The notes beneath the pieces are model-generated. The model worked only from the letters and a program-made list of their open reading frames with translations. It was not told where the DNA came from and did no database searches. From assembly GCF_021249405.1 (NCBI RefSeq), contig NZ_CP089593.1, positions 2,232,001-2,296,000 of the forward strand: 64,000 nt of DNA, written 5' to 3'. Of the stretch, positions 26,837 to 36,089 are shown in pieces (position 1 is the first letter of the stretch; each line of letters starts with the position of its first letter). The position numbers and the translations under genes were made by a program. This stretch comes from Halobacterium zhouii. Lineage in GTDB: Archaea; Halobacteriota; Halobacteria; Halobacteriales; Halobacteriaceae.

Positions 26837-28150
26837 TCACCGCTCGGGATGAATGGGAGCGTCCCACTCGCCGCGGACGAGCGGTTTCGCGACGTGTCGA
26901 CGCGCGCACGGCGGCACCTCGTACCAGCCCAGTTCGAGGTCCCGGGAGAGGCCGCGCTCTACCTTCCCCGCGGTGGTCGTTCCGCAGTCCCGGCAGCGAT
27001 AGCCCTGGTCTGCGCCCGCGCTCTCCATGCGCCGCCCGCAGTCCGGGCACGTCGGCGTGACGCGCTCGGACTCGACGAGTTCGCGGACTGCGAACTTCTC
27101 GAGTTTCACCGTCCCACTCGCGGCCTCGCCACAGACGGTGAGTCGGTCGCCCGGACGGAGCGCCCGCACGCGGTCCCGGAACCGCTTCGTCGGCTCGAAC
27201 GCCGCACACTCCATCGTGGCGTCGCCCTCGTCGGCACCCGTATCGCCGCCACTGCGCGCGCTCTCGGCGTCCCGTACGGGGACGAAGACGTGCCCACCGC
27301 GGCGGGTCTCCGGGTCGCCAGCCACCGTGACGTCCACGCGGTACGCGCGTCCGTCAATGACGTCCGCGAGGTCGGCAGGCTGAACGTGGGCGTCGGTGCC
27401 CTGGTTCGTGACGAACTGCTCGCTCGCGTGGACGGTTTCACTCTCGATGCCCTCGGCGACCGAATCGACCGCCTCCGGGTCGTCACCGCGGATTCCGTAG
27501 AGGATGGGGCCGGGCGTATGGGGCACGCAGACGGTCTCGCGCTCCACGCGGTCGACGGTGTCCCACGCATCCGGGTACGCGGCGTCCGCCGCCGCGAACA
27601 CGCTGGCGTCGTCCACGTCGCGCTCGGTCCCCCAGCGCTCGGGTTCCCGGTAGTCGATGCGCTCGACCGTCCAGTCCTCGAACGCCGCCCACGCGCCGAC
27701 GGCGGCGAGCGCCCCGACCACGCCCCGCCCGTTCTTCCACGCCGTCGTCTCGTAGCCGTGGGCCGCCGCGAGCGACTCCGCCTCCCCGGCGTCGAGGTCC
27801 TCCCGCATTGCGCGTCGAGAGAACTCGGCGACGGCGTCGGGAATCGGTGTCTCGGGCGCGCCGGGTATGACCACGACTCCGGGATTCGTCCGGGGGTCGG
27901 CGGTCTCCGCCGCATCCCCCACGACTTCCCGAGCGGTCTCCATCCCCACTGCCGGGTCGACGTCGGTGTGGACCGCCAGCGCCGCGTTCCCGCGAGTCTT
28001 GTACTCCACCGCGGGGTTCAGGCGCACCAGCAGCAGGCGCTCGACGCTCGCGCCGCGCTCCCGAAGACGCTCTGCCAACAGGTGCGCAGCGTACGTCGTG
28101 CACATCCCGCGGTCGCGGGAATCCGTGTCGTCCAGCGCCACGACGGTCAT
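26837..28150 (-). CDS. tiaS: tRNA(Ile2) 2-agmatinylcytidine synthetase
   Basis: Archaeal enzyme that attaches agmatine to cytidine 34 of tRNA-Ile(CAU) so that it reads AUA. 437 residues. N-terminal VVALDDTDSRDRGMCTTY is the family signature; NPAVEYKTRGNAALAV and KNGRGVVGALAA follow; then an OB-fold region (about 270-360) and a C-terminal zinc ribbon (CPDCGRRM, CRDCGTT). All domains expected of TiaS are present. Essential in archaea that use this decoding route. Confidence 0.94.
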   Translation of the reverse strand: MTVVALDDTDSRDRGMCTTYAAHLLAERLRERGASVERLLLVRLNPAVEYKTRGNAALAVHTDVDPAVGMETAREVVGDAAETADPRTNPGVVVIPGAPETPIPDAVAEFSRRAMREDLDAGEAESLAAAHGYETTAWKNGRGVVGALAAVGAWAAFEDWTVERIDYREPERWGTERDVDDASVFAAADAAYPDAWDTVDRVERETVCVPHTPGPILYGIRGDDPEAVDSVAEGIESETVHASEQFVTNQGTDAHVQPADLADVIDGRAYRVDVTVAGDPETRRGGHVFVPVRDAESARSGGDTGADEGDATMECAAFEPTKRFRDRVRALRPGDRLTVCGEAASGTVKLEKFAVRELVESERVTPTCPDCGRRMESAGADQGYRCRDCGTTTAGKVERGLSRDLELGWYEVPPCARRHVAKPLVRGEWDAPIHPER

Positions 28151-28360
28151 GCTGGGTGGCGGTTAGAGTTACGGGCTTTTCGCGCTTCCGGTCGCTAGAA
28201 GGAGTGGCTTGCAACAATCCTGCGCCCCCTACTGTGACCACCCAGAACGAGTAGAACGCTCGTTAGCCAAGGCTCACTGTCTGGCCACGACCATCGCAGG
28301 ACAGCTCATACGACCCACAAACCCGAAACCACCGGCGAGCGCGGCCGTGGCGTCACAACG

Positions 28361-28370
28361 CATATATGTA
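28361..28370 (+). promoter_or_regulatory. TATA box of the HTH regulator at 28392
   Basis: CATATATGTA centred about 27 bases before the ATG at 28392, implying a leaderless transcript and supporting that start over upstream frame extensions. Confidence 0.6.
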
Positions 28371-28391
28371 CCGACCGGCCTAGGTGGTGGT

Positions 28392-29354
28392 ATGTCACGG
28401 TCGGCTCTCATCGACAACGTCACCGCGATGCTGTCAGACGCGGGTTTCTCGGTGAGCGACCGCTGTGCGACGCGGCCGAAGAGCTTCGACGTCGCGGCCC
28501 GCCGCGAGGACGACGTCGTGCTCGTGAAGATTCTCGGGAACATCGACGCGCTGGACGGGCCGACGGGCGCGGAGATGCGACGCCTCGGCACGTACCTGCG
28601 GGCGACCCCCATCGTCATCGGACTGCGGACGCGCGACGAGGACCTGGAACCGGGCGTGGTCTACTTCCGGCACGGCGTCCCGGTGATGAGTCCGGACACC
28701 GCGATGAACTTCTTCGTGGAGGGCGTGCCGCCGCTCATCTACGCGGCGCCGGGTGGTCTCTACGTGAACATCGACGGCGACGTGCTGGCGGACCGCCGCG
28801 ACGAGGAGGAGATGAGCCTCGGCCAACTGGCGAACGAACTCGGCGTCTCCCGGCGCACCGTCTCGAAGTACGAGGACGGCATGAACGCCAGCATCGAGGT
28901 CGCAATCACGCTCGAGGAGCGCTTCGGCGATGACCTCACGTCGCCCGTCTCTGTGATGGACGGCGCCGAGGAGGTCCGGGACGCCGACCCGACGCCGGAG
29001 GACCCGGAGGCCGACCCGGAGGACGTGCCCGTGCTGTCGGTGCTCGCCCGGGTCGGGTTCGAGGTGCATCCGACGGTGCGCGCGCCGTTCAAGGCCGTCG
29101 GCGAGGACGTCGCACGCGCCGACCACCTGCTCACCGGCCACTCCTCGTTCACGGAGGCCGCGCTCAAGCGCGCTCGCATCATGAGTTCGCTCGGTGAGAT
29201 TACACGCACGCGCGCTGTCTACGTCGTGGACGAGGCGAAGCGCGACTCCGTGGACGCGACCGCCATCGTGGAGCGCGAGGAACTCGAGAACGTCGACGAC
29301 CCCGAGGACCTCCGCGAGCTGCTGAAGGGCAGAGGCGACCCACAAGAAGCCTGA
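28392..29354 (+). CDS. Archaeal HTH-type transcriptional regulator (HAMAP MF_00584-like)
   Basis: 320 residues. An N-terminal nuclease-like or ligand-binding domain (about 1-125) precedes a helix-turn-helix of the XRE type (about 137-190, [20 protein letters not shown]). The C-terminal half (about 215-320) has no known motif. This architecture matches the widespread archaeal family annotated as putative HTH-type transcriptional regulatory protein. The start is set by a TATA box about 27 bases upstream; an in-frame extension to 28209 is not needed. Targets unknown. Confidence 0.87.
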   Translation: MSRSALIDNVTAMLSDAGFSVSDRCATRPKSFDVAARREDDVVLVKILGNIDALDGPTGAEMRRLGTYLRATPIVIGLRTRDEDLEPGVVYFRHGVPVMSPDTAMNFFVEGVPPLIYAAPGGLYVNIDGDVLADRRDEEEMSLGQLANELGVSRRTVSKYEDGMNASIEVAITLEERFGDDLTSPVSVMDGAEEVRDADPTPEDPEADPEDVPVLSVLARVGFEVHPTVRAPFKAVGEDVARADHLLTGHSSFTEAALKRARIMSSLGEITRTRAVYVVDEAKRDSVDATAIVEREELENVDDPEDLRELLKGRGDPQEA

Positions 29355-29580
29355 CTTCCGACCAGCGCCATTTTCGAGACGTCTGACCGCGGGACTGTGC
29401 TGCTGTACGCCGCCAGCCCTGGCTCCCTGACCGGCACAGCAAACACCTACAGTATTGACAAGTTCGATAGGACCACATCCCAGCCAACAGTTGTCTGGGC
29501 ACGGGACTGGGTGCAGCACCGGGTGTCAAGGGGTTACACTGGGTTTCACTACTTCGGACGGGTGTCGGGAGCCAGCAGCT

Positions 29581-29590
29581 AAAATATTAT
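29581..29590 (+). promoter_or_regulatory. TATA-like box upstream of psmB
   Basis: AAAATATTAT about 40-50 bases before the ATG at 29631, giving a predicted transcript start near 29613 and a leader of about 18 bases. Confidence 0.5.
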
Positions 29591-29630
29591 TTAGCTAACA
29601 CTTTTCGGTGTGGCGTGCCTGGCATCCACC

Positions 29631-30386
29631 ATGGTGTCTGACCGCCGGCCGAACGCCGAGCGAACGACAGCGAATCGACAGGGATGGACGCCGCTCCACG
29701 AGACGACACCGGATCACGGAGCAACACCGCACGATAGAACAGCGCCCCAGGCGGGCGAGTCGGCCAGCGACGCCGCAGACGGGCAGGTCGTCGAGACCGG
29801 AACCACCATCGTCACGCTCCAGGCGGACGACAGCGTCGTCGTGGCCGCCGACCAGCGCGCGAGCCTCGGCGGCCGGTTCGTGACGAACAAGTCCGTCCAG
29901 AAGGTCGAGCAGATCCACCCGACGGCCGCCGTCGCACTCTCGGGGGCCGTCGGCCACATCCAGCAGTTCGTCCGGACGATGCGCGCCGAGACCCGCCTCT
30001 ACAGCGACCGGCGCGGCGAGGACCTCTCGATGGACGCTCTCGCCACGTTGGCGGGGAACGTCCTCGGAAGCACGCCGATGCAGATCACACCCGTGCTCGG
30101 CGGCGTCGGCGAGACGGGACCACGCGTCTTTTCGATCGACGGCGGTGGCGGCGTGCTCTCGGACGACTACGCGGCCGGTGGGAGCGGCATGCAACTCGCG
30201 TACGGCGTGCTCGAACGCCAGTACGACGACGGCCTCACCGCGCCCGAGGCACGGACCGTCGCCGCCGAAGCCATCGGCAGCGCGAGCGAACGCGACACCG
30301 CCAGCGGAAACGGCGTCACCATCGCCACGGTCACCGCCGAGGGCGTCGAGACCGACGAGTACGCGACCACAGAGGAGGTGGCGTGA
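29631..30386 (+). CDS. psmB: Proteasome subunit beta
   Basis: 251 residues including a long propeptide (about 57). Cleavage before TTIVTLQADDSVVVAADQRA would expose Thr1. Asp17 (AADQR), the Lys in SVQKVEQIHP, the Ser in GSGMQLAYG and the Asp and Ser in ERDTASGNG are all present, so the subunit should be catalytically active. It forms the inner rings of the 20S proteasome. A GTG at 29610 would add seven residues. It is in an operon with, and upstream of, the alpha gene, with overlapping stop and start. Confidence 0.93.
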   Translation: MVSDRRPNAERTTANRQGWTPLHETTPDHGATPHDRTAPQAGESASDAADGQVVETGTTIVTLQADDSVVVAADQRASLGGRFVTNKSVQKVEQIHPTAAVALSGAVGHIQQFVRTMRAETRLYSDRRGEDLSMDALATLAGNVLGSTPMQITPVLGGVGETGPRVFSIDGGGGVLSDDYAAGGSGMQLAYGVLERQYDDGLTAPEARTVAAEAIGSASERDTASGNGVTIATVTAEGVETDEYATTEEVA

Positions 30387-31093
30387 TGCAGGGAACCGAC
30401 CAGCAGGCCTACGACCGCGGCACCACCATCTTCTCGCCGGACGGCCGCCTCTACCAGGTGGAGTACGCTCGCGAGGCAGTCAAGCAGGGCGCGCCCGTGG
30501 TCGGCGTCCGCGGCGACGACGGCGTGGTGCTCGCGACCCACCGCTCCCGGCGGTCGCCGCTCGTGGACACGCGCCGCGGCGAGAAACTCGCCACCGTCGA
30601 CGACCGCGTCGCCGTCGGGAGTGCCGGCCACGCCGCCGACACCCGCCGCCTGGTCGACCTCGCCCGGGAGCGCGCACAACGCGAGCGACTCCAGTACGGC
30701 GAACCCGCGACGGTCGAATCGCTCTCGACGGCGGTGGCCGACCACCTCCAGGAGTACACGCAGACGGGCGGCACCCGCCCGTACGGCACGGCGCTGCTCG
30801 TCGCCGGCCACGACGACGACCCGCGTCTCTTCGAGATCGACCCGTCCGGCGCGACCCGCGAGTGGGAAGCCAACGCCGTCGGTAGCGGCGCCGACGCGGC
30901 TCTCGAACACTTCGAGGAGTCGTATCGCGCATCGCTCACCGTGGGGGACGCACTCGGACTGGCACTCGACGGACTCGCCGCCGCCGTCGAGGACCTGACG
31001 GTCGCGGACGTCGACGCGGTGGTCGTCGACGAGGACGGCCACAGCCCCGTCTCGGCGGACCGACTCCGGGCGGTCTTCGAGGATCGAGAATAG
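30386..31093 (+). CDS. psmA: Proteasome subunit alpha, divergent
   Basis: 235 residues. The gating N-terminus is typical (QAYDRGTTIFSPDGRLYQVE, YAREAVKQGAPVVGVR). The usual ADKR segment reads LATHRSRRSPL, a departure from most haloarchaeal PsmA proteins as I recall them. The Lys equivalent to Thermoplasma Lys66, which binds ATPase C-termini, is kept (RGEKLATVDD), so docking of PAN/Cdc48-type partners remains possible. Starts at ATG 30386; an adjacent GTG at 30383 is an alternative. It may be the main alpha subunit or a second, specialised one. Confidence 0.9.
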   Translation: MQGTDQQAYDRGTTIFSPDGRLYQVEYAREAVKQGAPVVGVRGDDGVVLATHRSRRSPLVDTRRGEKLATVDDRVAVGSAGHAADTRRLVDLARERAQRERLQYGEPATVESLSTAVADHLQEYTQTGGTRPYGTALLVAGHDDDPRLFEIDPSGATREWEANAVGSGADAALEHFEESYRASLTVGDALGLALDGLAAAVEDLTVADVDAVVVDEDGHSPVSADRLRAVFEDRE

Positions 31094-31138
31094 CGCCGTA
31101 ATCGGCTATAGGCCCTACCTGGGCGGTTGTGGCGGTCT

Positions 31139-31540
31139 CTAACTCGCCCGCTGGTCGCCGCTGGTGGTGAACGTTCCTTCGAGTACCGCCGCCGCCGCGC
31201 GACGGCCGGCGGCAGTGAGAACGTAGCCGTCCGCTTCCTTCCGGACGAAGTGCCCGGAGAGCTGTCGGAGGTGGTACGCGAACCCGGCGGAACTGTCGCT
31301 GCCGACGGTCGACTGTAGCTCCGAGAACGAGAGCGGGTCGTCGCTGCTGCGTTCCGCCCGCAGGAGGGAGACCAGCACCGCGACGCGGACCTCGCTGGCG
31401 AGCGTCTTGAACGCCTCGCTCGGGGCCATCTCCCCGCCGGTTCGGTAGTCGACCGCGTCGTCAACGCCGCCCGTGGCCGAGATCGACAGCGCCTCGGCCG
31501 GGCCGCGGAGCGCGTCGTCGCGGCGGTTCGACTCGGTCAT
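31139..31540 (-). CDS. Winged-helix (ArsR-like) transcriptional regulator
   Basis: 133 residues. A winged-helix domain spans about 42-115: MAPSEAFKTLASEVRVAVLV is the first helix region, LSFSELQSTVGSDSSAGFAY HLRQL the recognition part, and YVLTAAGRRAAAAVLEG the last helix. The N-terminal 35 residues are polar. The ATG at 31540 is preferred to the adjacent GTG. Common haloarchaeal family; target and signal unknown. Converges on the proteasome operon. Confidence 0.78.
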   Translation of the reverse strand: MTESNRRDDALRGPAEALSISATGGVDDAVDYRTGGEMAPSEAFKTLASEVRVAVLVSLLRAERSSDDPLSFSELQSTVGSDSSAGFAYHLRQLSGHFVRKEADGYVLTAAGRRAAAAVLEGTFTTSGDQRAS

Positions 31541-31624
31541 CACTCCGGATATCAGGTAGCCGACCCAAAAAGCGTACAGGTCCCGGCAGGACTCGAATCC
31601 AGGGAGTGCTGCGGGCGCGAATGC

Positions 31625-31870
31625 TTACGAACCGTACTGCTCGTCGAGGTAGTCGACGATATCGTCGGATTCGGGCATCCCCTCGACACCGTTCTCCTCG
31701 TCCACGAGCACGGGCACGCCGGCCTGACCGCTCACTTCCTTCACTTCGTCGCGTTCGGCGCGGGAACTCGGCACCTCGTGTTGTTCGTAGTCGATGTCGA
31801 GTTCGTCGAGTTTGGTCTCGACTTTCGCGCAGTACGGACAGCCGTCGAGTCGGTAGAGTTCGAGTGCCAT
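31625..31870 (-). CDS. Glutaredoxin-like protein
   Basis: 81 residues with a thioredoxin fold and the redox motif CPYC (LYRLDGCPYCAKVETKLDEL). The cis-proline is in QAGVPVLVDEENG. Small thiol-disulfide reductase of the cytoplasm. Haloarchaea use gamma-glutamylcysteine rather than glutathione, so that is a likely partner, by family knowledge only. Confidence 0.92.
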   Translation of the reverse strand: MALELYRLDGCPYCAKVETKLDELDIDYEQHEVPSSRAERDEVKEVSGQAGVPVLVDEENGVEGMPESDDIVDYLDEQYGS

Positions 31871-31982
31871 GTGAGTTCGTTGGGACTTCTGCCTAAAGAG
31901 CGCCGGGGAAACAGGCGAGGTCGTCCGGAAGGCGTCGGTCGTTGCGCGACAGTGGAGGGCTCGGAAGGGCGGACGCTGCCGG

Positions 31983-33422
31983 CTACGCGACAGCGGACTG
32001 GAGGACGCCGCTGGTGCGGACGTAGAAGTAGACGACGAACGCGCCCGCGAGCAGCCACTGGCCGGCGCTCACGTCGTCGTACTCGCCGGTGGCGGCCTTC
32101 ACGACGGGGTAGGAGACGATGCCGGCGGCGATGCCGTACGCGATGCTGTAGGTGAACGGCATCACGAGGATGGTGAGGCCGGCGGGGATGGCGTGCGTGA
32201 GGTCGTCCCAGTCGATGGCGGTGACGTTCGAGAGCATCAGAATGGCGACGACGACGAGCGCGATGTGGCTCGCGTACTGGGGGATGGCGGCGGCGAGCGG
32301 GACGAGCGCGAGCGACGCGATGAAGAGGAGTGCGACGACGAGCGCGACCATCCCGGTGCGTCCGCCCTCCTCGACTCCGGCGGCGGACTCGATGTACGTG
32401 GTGACAGTCGAGGTTCCGAGCATGCCACCGACGAGCGTGCCGACGGCGTCCGCCATCAGGGGTTCGTCGGCGTCGGGCAGGTCGCCGTCCTCGTCGAGGA
32501 AGCCGCCCGCGTGGCCGACGCCCACGAGCGTCCCGGCGGTGTCGAAGAAGTCCACGAAGAAGAACGTGAAGACGACGAGCGCGAAACTGAACGCCTCGGC
32601 GTTCTGGAAGCCCTGGACGAACGCGCCGACGAGCGGGGTGATGTCGTACTGGGCCTGCGGGAGCCTGCTCGGCGCGAAGCCGCCGTTACGGACGAAATTG
32701 CCTGCGAGCACGCCGGGTTCGACGACGCCAGCGAGCGTGAGTACCGCGCCGGCGGCCGCCGTGCCGAGGATGCCGAGGATGATGCTTCCCGTGACGCCGC
32801 GTGCGTGCAGCGCGAACGTGAACAGGAGGCCGAGGATCGAGAGCACGGCGACGGGGCTCTGCGCGAGATTTCCGAGCGCGAGCAGGGTGGCCGGGTCGTC
32901 CACGACGACGCCCATCGCCTGGAGGCCGATGATGGCGAGGAACAGGCCGATGCCGGTTCCGACGGAGAACTTCACGGGTTCAGGGAACAACTGGATGACG
33001 TACTCGCGGGCGCCGACGGCAGTGAGGAGGATGAAGAGGACGCCCTCCGTGACGACGGCGGCGAGCGCGGTCTGCCACGGGATGCCGAGCGCGCCGACGA
33101 CGGTGAACGCGAAGAAGGCGTTGAGACCGAGGCCGGGCGCGAGGCCGAACGGCCGGTTGGCGTAGAACGCCATCACGAGCATCGCGACGGCCGAGGCCAG
33201 CAGCGTGACGACTGCGAGCATCTGGACCGTCTGGTCGTGGCTGTAGTTCGCGAGCGAGATACCGGGTTTGACCACCTCGCCGTTCCGCGTTATCTGGGTC
33301 ATGACCGAGGGATTCACGACGACGATGTAGGACATCGTGAGGAACGTCGTGATGCCGGCGACGACCTCCGTGCGGACGTCGGTGTCGTGTTCGTCGAGTG
33401 CGAAGTAGTCAGCGAGCCCCAT
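31983..33422 (-). CDS. AzgA-type nucleobase permease (NCS2)
   Basis: 479-residue transporter with about 12-13 membrane segments. Family features: GITTFLTMSYIVVVNPSVM, FGLAPGLGLNAFFAFTVVGA (substrate-site GLGLNAFF), FFFVDFFDTAGTLVGVGHAG and STVTTYIESAAGVEEGGRTG. Probably imports adenine, guanine or hypoxanthine with protons. Start at 33422 (MGLADYFALDEHDTDVRTEV); the extra upstream residues of the frame are not typical. The CTTAATGTA on the minus strand about 30 bases upstream may be the TATA box. Lies near gfcR, pyrE and carS but is probably its own unit. Confidence 0.92.
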   Translation of the reverse strand: MGLADYFALDEHDTDVRTEVVAGITTFLTMSYIVVVNPSVMTQITRNGEVVKPGISLANYSHDQTVQMLAVVTLLASAVAMLVMAFYANRPFGLAPGLGLNAFFAFTVVGALGIPWQTALAAVVTEGVLFILLTAVGAREYVIQLFPEPVKFSVGTGIGLFLAIIGLQAMGVVVDDPATLLALGNLAQSPVAVLSILGLLFTFALHARGVTGSIILGILGTAAAGAVLTLAGVVEPGVLAGNFVRNGGFAPSRLPQAQYDITPLVGAFVQGFQNAEAFSFALVVFTFFFVDFFDTAGTLVGVGHAGGFLDEDGDLPDADEPLMADAVGTLVGGMLGTSTVTTYIESAAGVEEGGRTGMVALVVALLFIASLALVPLAAAIPQYASHIALVVVAILMLSNVTAIDWDDLTHAIPAGLTILVMPFTYSIAYGIAAGIVSYPVVKAATGEYDDVSAGQWLLAGAFVVYFYVRTSGVLQSAVA

Positions 33423-33637
33423 GATGCACGTCCGAGCACAGATGAGAGAGTACATTAAGGCTTGTTATGCACGTTCGAATTTCGTGTGGAGAAACAGGTT
33501 CGAGATTCGTCGAGGAGTCACAGACGTGCACAGAAATCGGCTATCTCGGGTCGGGAGCGACGTGATCAACGTCGTGGCGGCCTCGCTCGGTCCGTCACTG
33601 CAGTTGAGTTCGCTACCTGAACGAGTCCGCGGCGGCG

Positions 33638-34351
33638 TCAGTCGAGTTCGACGAGCGCGCCCACCGGCGCGTCGGTGCGCTCGCGGGCGCGGTCGATTCC
33701 TTCGTCCCCCGCCGCGATGAGCGTGAACACGCCGGTCACGTCCGCGTCTGCGGTGTCGGCGATGTCGAGGAGGAGTTCCTGGGTCTCCCCGGAGCGGATG
33801 AGGTCGTCCACGACGAGCACGGTTTCGCCCGAATCGACGGCGGACGCCGGGAGGTAGTACGTGATCTCGATGCCGGAATCGAGGCGCTGGCGGGCCTCGA
33901 TGAACTCCTCAACGGCGGTCTCCTTGGACTTCTTCGCGTACGCACAGCGAGCGCCGTAGTACGACGCCAGCGCCGCGGCGAGCGTGATGCCGTCGGTGGC
34001 CGCGGTCAGCACGACGTCGGGAACCTCGAAGTCGAACGTCTCGGCGGCGACGGGCGCGACGAGGTCGAGGAAGGACTGGTCGAAGACGACGCTGGAGTTG
34101 TCCACGTACCCCTCGTCGTCGAGGGTGACGCGGGAGCGCAGTTCCTCCCGGAGCAGGTCCGCACCGGCGTTCTCCACGACCGCCTCTGCGCGGTCCGCGC
34201 TCGGCAGCACGTGGCCGTTCACGTAGCGGTTCAGGTCCCCCGCGGGCAGTCCGGTGTCCGCAGAGAGTTCGTCGTAGGTTCGCGTCTCCTTCAGCGTCCG
34301 CAGGACGGCGACCGCCTGCAACTGCAGAGCGGCCTTCTCGGCTCGGTTCAT
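33638..34351 (-). CDS. gfcR: GfcR-like transcriptional regulator (PRTase-fold)
   Basis: 237 residues: an N-terminal helix-turn-helix (about 22-52, YDELSADTGLPAGDLNRYVN) fused to an orotate phosphoribosyltransferase-like domain with the PRPP loop VLVVDDLIRSGET. In Haloferax volcanii the homologue GfcR is a global regulator of glycolytic and related genes rather than an enzyme. The N-terminus MNRAEKAALQLQAVAVLRTL fixes the start at 34351. Immediately follows pyrE, its enzyme relative, on the same strand, but has its own TATA-like box (GATATTCAAG). Confidence 0.88.
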   Translation of the reverse strand: MNRAEKAALQLQAVAVLRTLKETRTYDELSADTGLPAGDLNRYVNGHVLPSADRAEAVVENAGADLLREELRSRVTLDDEGYVDNSSVVFDQSFLDLVAPVAAETFDFEVPDVVLTAATDGITLAAALASYYGARCAYAKKSKETAVEEFIEARQRLDSGIEITYYLPASAVDSGETVLVVDDLIRSGETQELLLDIADTADADVTGVFTLIAAGDEGIDRARERTDAPVGALVELD

Positions 34352-34462
34352 GTCGGTACACACGTTTCCACAAACTTGAATATCCCGAATCAGTTTCCAT
34401 GCGAACCAACCACAAACGAGCGCATCAGGACGACCTGCGGGCCTATCGCATTCGCAGGCCAC

Positions 34463-34987
34463 TCACTCCGCGTCGAGCAGGTCGCTCGCCGTCACCAGTG
34501 CCTCCATCTCGACGCCGTGCTCGGCGAGCAACTCCCGGCCGCCCTCTTCGCGGTCCACCACGAGCAGCGCGCGATTGACTTCCGCGCCCGCGTCGCGAAG
34601 CGCCTCGACGGCGTCCACGGCGGACTGTCCGGTGGTCGCGATGTCCTCCACGACGACGACCTCCTCGCCCTCCTCGAGGCGGCCCTCGATGCGGTTCGCC
34701 GTCCCGTACTCCTTGGCCTGCTTGCGCGCGATGACGTACGGTACCCCGGCCTCGGTCGCGGTCGCCGCCGCCAGCGGCACGCCGCCGAGCGCCACGCCGC
34801 CGAGTTTGGTGTCGTCATCGATGCGCTCAGCGAACGCCTCGGCGATGGCCGACAGGCACTCCGGGTCCGTCTCGAAGAGGTACTTGTCCACGTAGTACTC
34901 CGACGTGCCGCCGTGGGAGAGTTCGAACTCGCCGTACTTGACGGCGTCCGCGTCCCGCAGGGACTGGATGAGGTCGTCGTTCGCCAT
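34463..34987 (-). CDS. pyrE: Orotate phosphoribosyltransferase
   Basis: 174 residues, catalysing orotate plus PRPP to OMP in pyrimidine synthesis. N-terminal [20 protein letters not shown], catalytic-loop [12 protein letters not shown] and the PRPP loop [20 protein letters not shown] are all present. The frame is open far upstream through the intergenic repeat, but [20 protein letters not shown] is the standard start. The 248 bases upstream hold repeat copy B. Confidence 0.95.
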   Translation of the reverse strand: MANDDLIQSLRDADAVKYGEFELSHGGTSEYYVDKYLFETDPECLSAIAEAFAERIDDDTKLGGVALGGVPLAAATATEAGVPYVIARKQAKEYGTANRIEGRLEEGEEVVVVEDIATTGQSAVDAVEALRDAGAEVNRALLVVDREEGGRELLAEHGVEMEALVTASDLLDAE

Positions 34988-35168
34988 CGTTGTTCGACTC
35001 TCGGGACGCGCTGTTAAACGATTCGCGTTCTGTCGCGACGACCGGGGAGCGACCGACACGAGCATTCGGCGACCGAGTGGTCCGAAGGACCCGGTAGGTC
35101 GCCGATTCACCGAGCGCGAGCAAAGCGAGCGCTCGGGCCGACGACCGAAGGACGCGAAGCGGACTGAG

Positions 35169-35231
35169 GGAGGAGTGCTTTTGGTGTCGCTTTTACCGAG
35201 GCGCGGCTTCGCCGCGCCGCAGAGTAAAAGC
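35169..35231 (-). repeat. 3' stem-plus-box element, copy B (downstream of carS)
   Basis: On the carS strand: GCTTTTAC (35231-35224), an inner hairpin GCGCGGCGAAGCCGCGC, the closing arm GTAAAAGC (35196-35189), then CACCAAAAGCACTCCTCC ending at 35169. It begins four bases after the carS stop. The stem sequence differs from copies A and C (GTTTTGC/GCAAAAC) but pairing is kept. Confidence 0.75.
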
Positions 35232-35235
35232 GCCC

Positions 35236-35781
35236 TCAGTAGGGCTCGCTTTTTAGATTCAGCCAGTAGGCGGCGACGTTCGTGACGACGTGGAGAATCG
35301 GCGTGAGGACGAGGACGACCAGAAGCACGCCGAGCGTGAACGTCGCCGCGAACCACGCGGGGGCGGCGAGCGCGGTGAGCGCGAGTGCGAGCACGGCGAA
35401 GTCGAGTTGGTCGACGACGGGGAACGCGGCGCCGCGCTCGCGGCCGGTGCGGCGTTTGAGGAACGACGCGAGGATGTCCCCGAGCATCCCGCCGGCGGGG
35501 AGCGCGAGCATCGCGGCGATCGGGAACTCGGGGAGTGGGACGCCGAGTGCGTCGACGGCGGCGGGCCGGATGGCGTTCAGCGCGACGGCGAGCGCGACGC
35601 CCGCGAGGATGCCGACCGCCGTGCCGCGCCACGTCTTGCCGTCGCCGAGAACGCGCCGACCGCCCCAGGTGTGCCCCGCGTCGATGGGGCGGCCGCCGCC
35701 CGCGAGCACCGCGGCGTTGTTCGGGACGTACGCCGGGAGCATCGCCCAGAACGCGACGGCGATGGTGGCCACGAGGTTCAT
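35236..35781 (-). CDS. carS: CDP-archaeol synthase
   Basis: 181-residue membrane enzyme that activates the unsaturated archaeol phosphate with CTP during archaeal lipid synthesis. Four to five membrane segments. N-terminal [17 protein letters not shown] and the motifs DGKTWRG and [19 protein letters not shown] match the family. Start ATG 35781. Its stop is directly followed by repeat copy B. Confidence 0.93.
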   Translation of the reverse strand: MNLVATIAVAFWAMLPAYVPNNAAVLAGGGRPIDAGHTWGGRRVLGDGKTWRGTAVGILAGVALAVALNAIRPAAVDALGVPLPEFPIAAMLALPAGGMLGDILASFLKRRTGRERGAAFPVVDQLDFAVLALALTALAAPAWFAATFTLGVLLVVLVLTPILHVVTNVAAYWLNLKSEPY

Positions 35782-35906
35782 ATACGCCGGTGCACGCGTT
35801 CAAAATAAAAAGGGCGCGGGTTCTGTACAGCGAGCGCGACACGGCGCGACGTGCCCGAAAAGAACGCGCGGCAGGTTCGTCGGACGGGCTTCAGAGTGGA
35901 CGTCGG

Positions 35907-36089
35907 TTACGCTTCGTCCTGTTTTTGCACTTCGGTGACGACGATATCCCAGTCCGGGTGTTCGGCATCGTTCCGGCACGCCCACCCGCCTTCGACGTCG
36001 ATTCCGTTGGTGTGCGCTCGACGGAGCAGCGACTTCAATTCGGCGTGTAACTCCGTTGAAGTCGTCATCGTCGATTCCTCGGTGGTCAT
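35907..36089 (-). CDS. Small conserved haloarchaeal protein
   Basis: 60 residues, with the core LLRRAHTNGIDVEGGWACRN and PDWDIVVTEV, a recurrent pattern in small haloarchaeal proteins. An internal ATG (36068) is an alternative start, TSTELHAELKSLL. It overlaps the HalOD1 gene upstream by four bases (ATGA), so they are coupled. Function unknown. Confidence 0.65.
   Translation of the reverse strand: MTTEESTMTTSTELHAELKSLLRRAHTNGIDVEGGWACRNDAEHPDWDIVVTEVQKQDEA

Noticed and set aside
31575..31605. tRNA T-arm-like word GGACTCGAATCC
   Set aside because: No matching acceptor, anticodon or D arm within 100 bases; the T stem itself does not pair well. At most a remnant.
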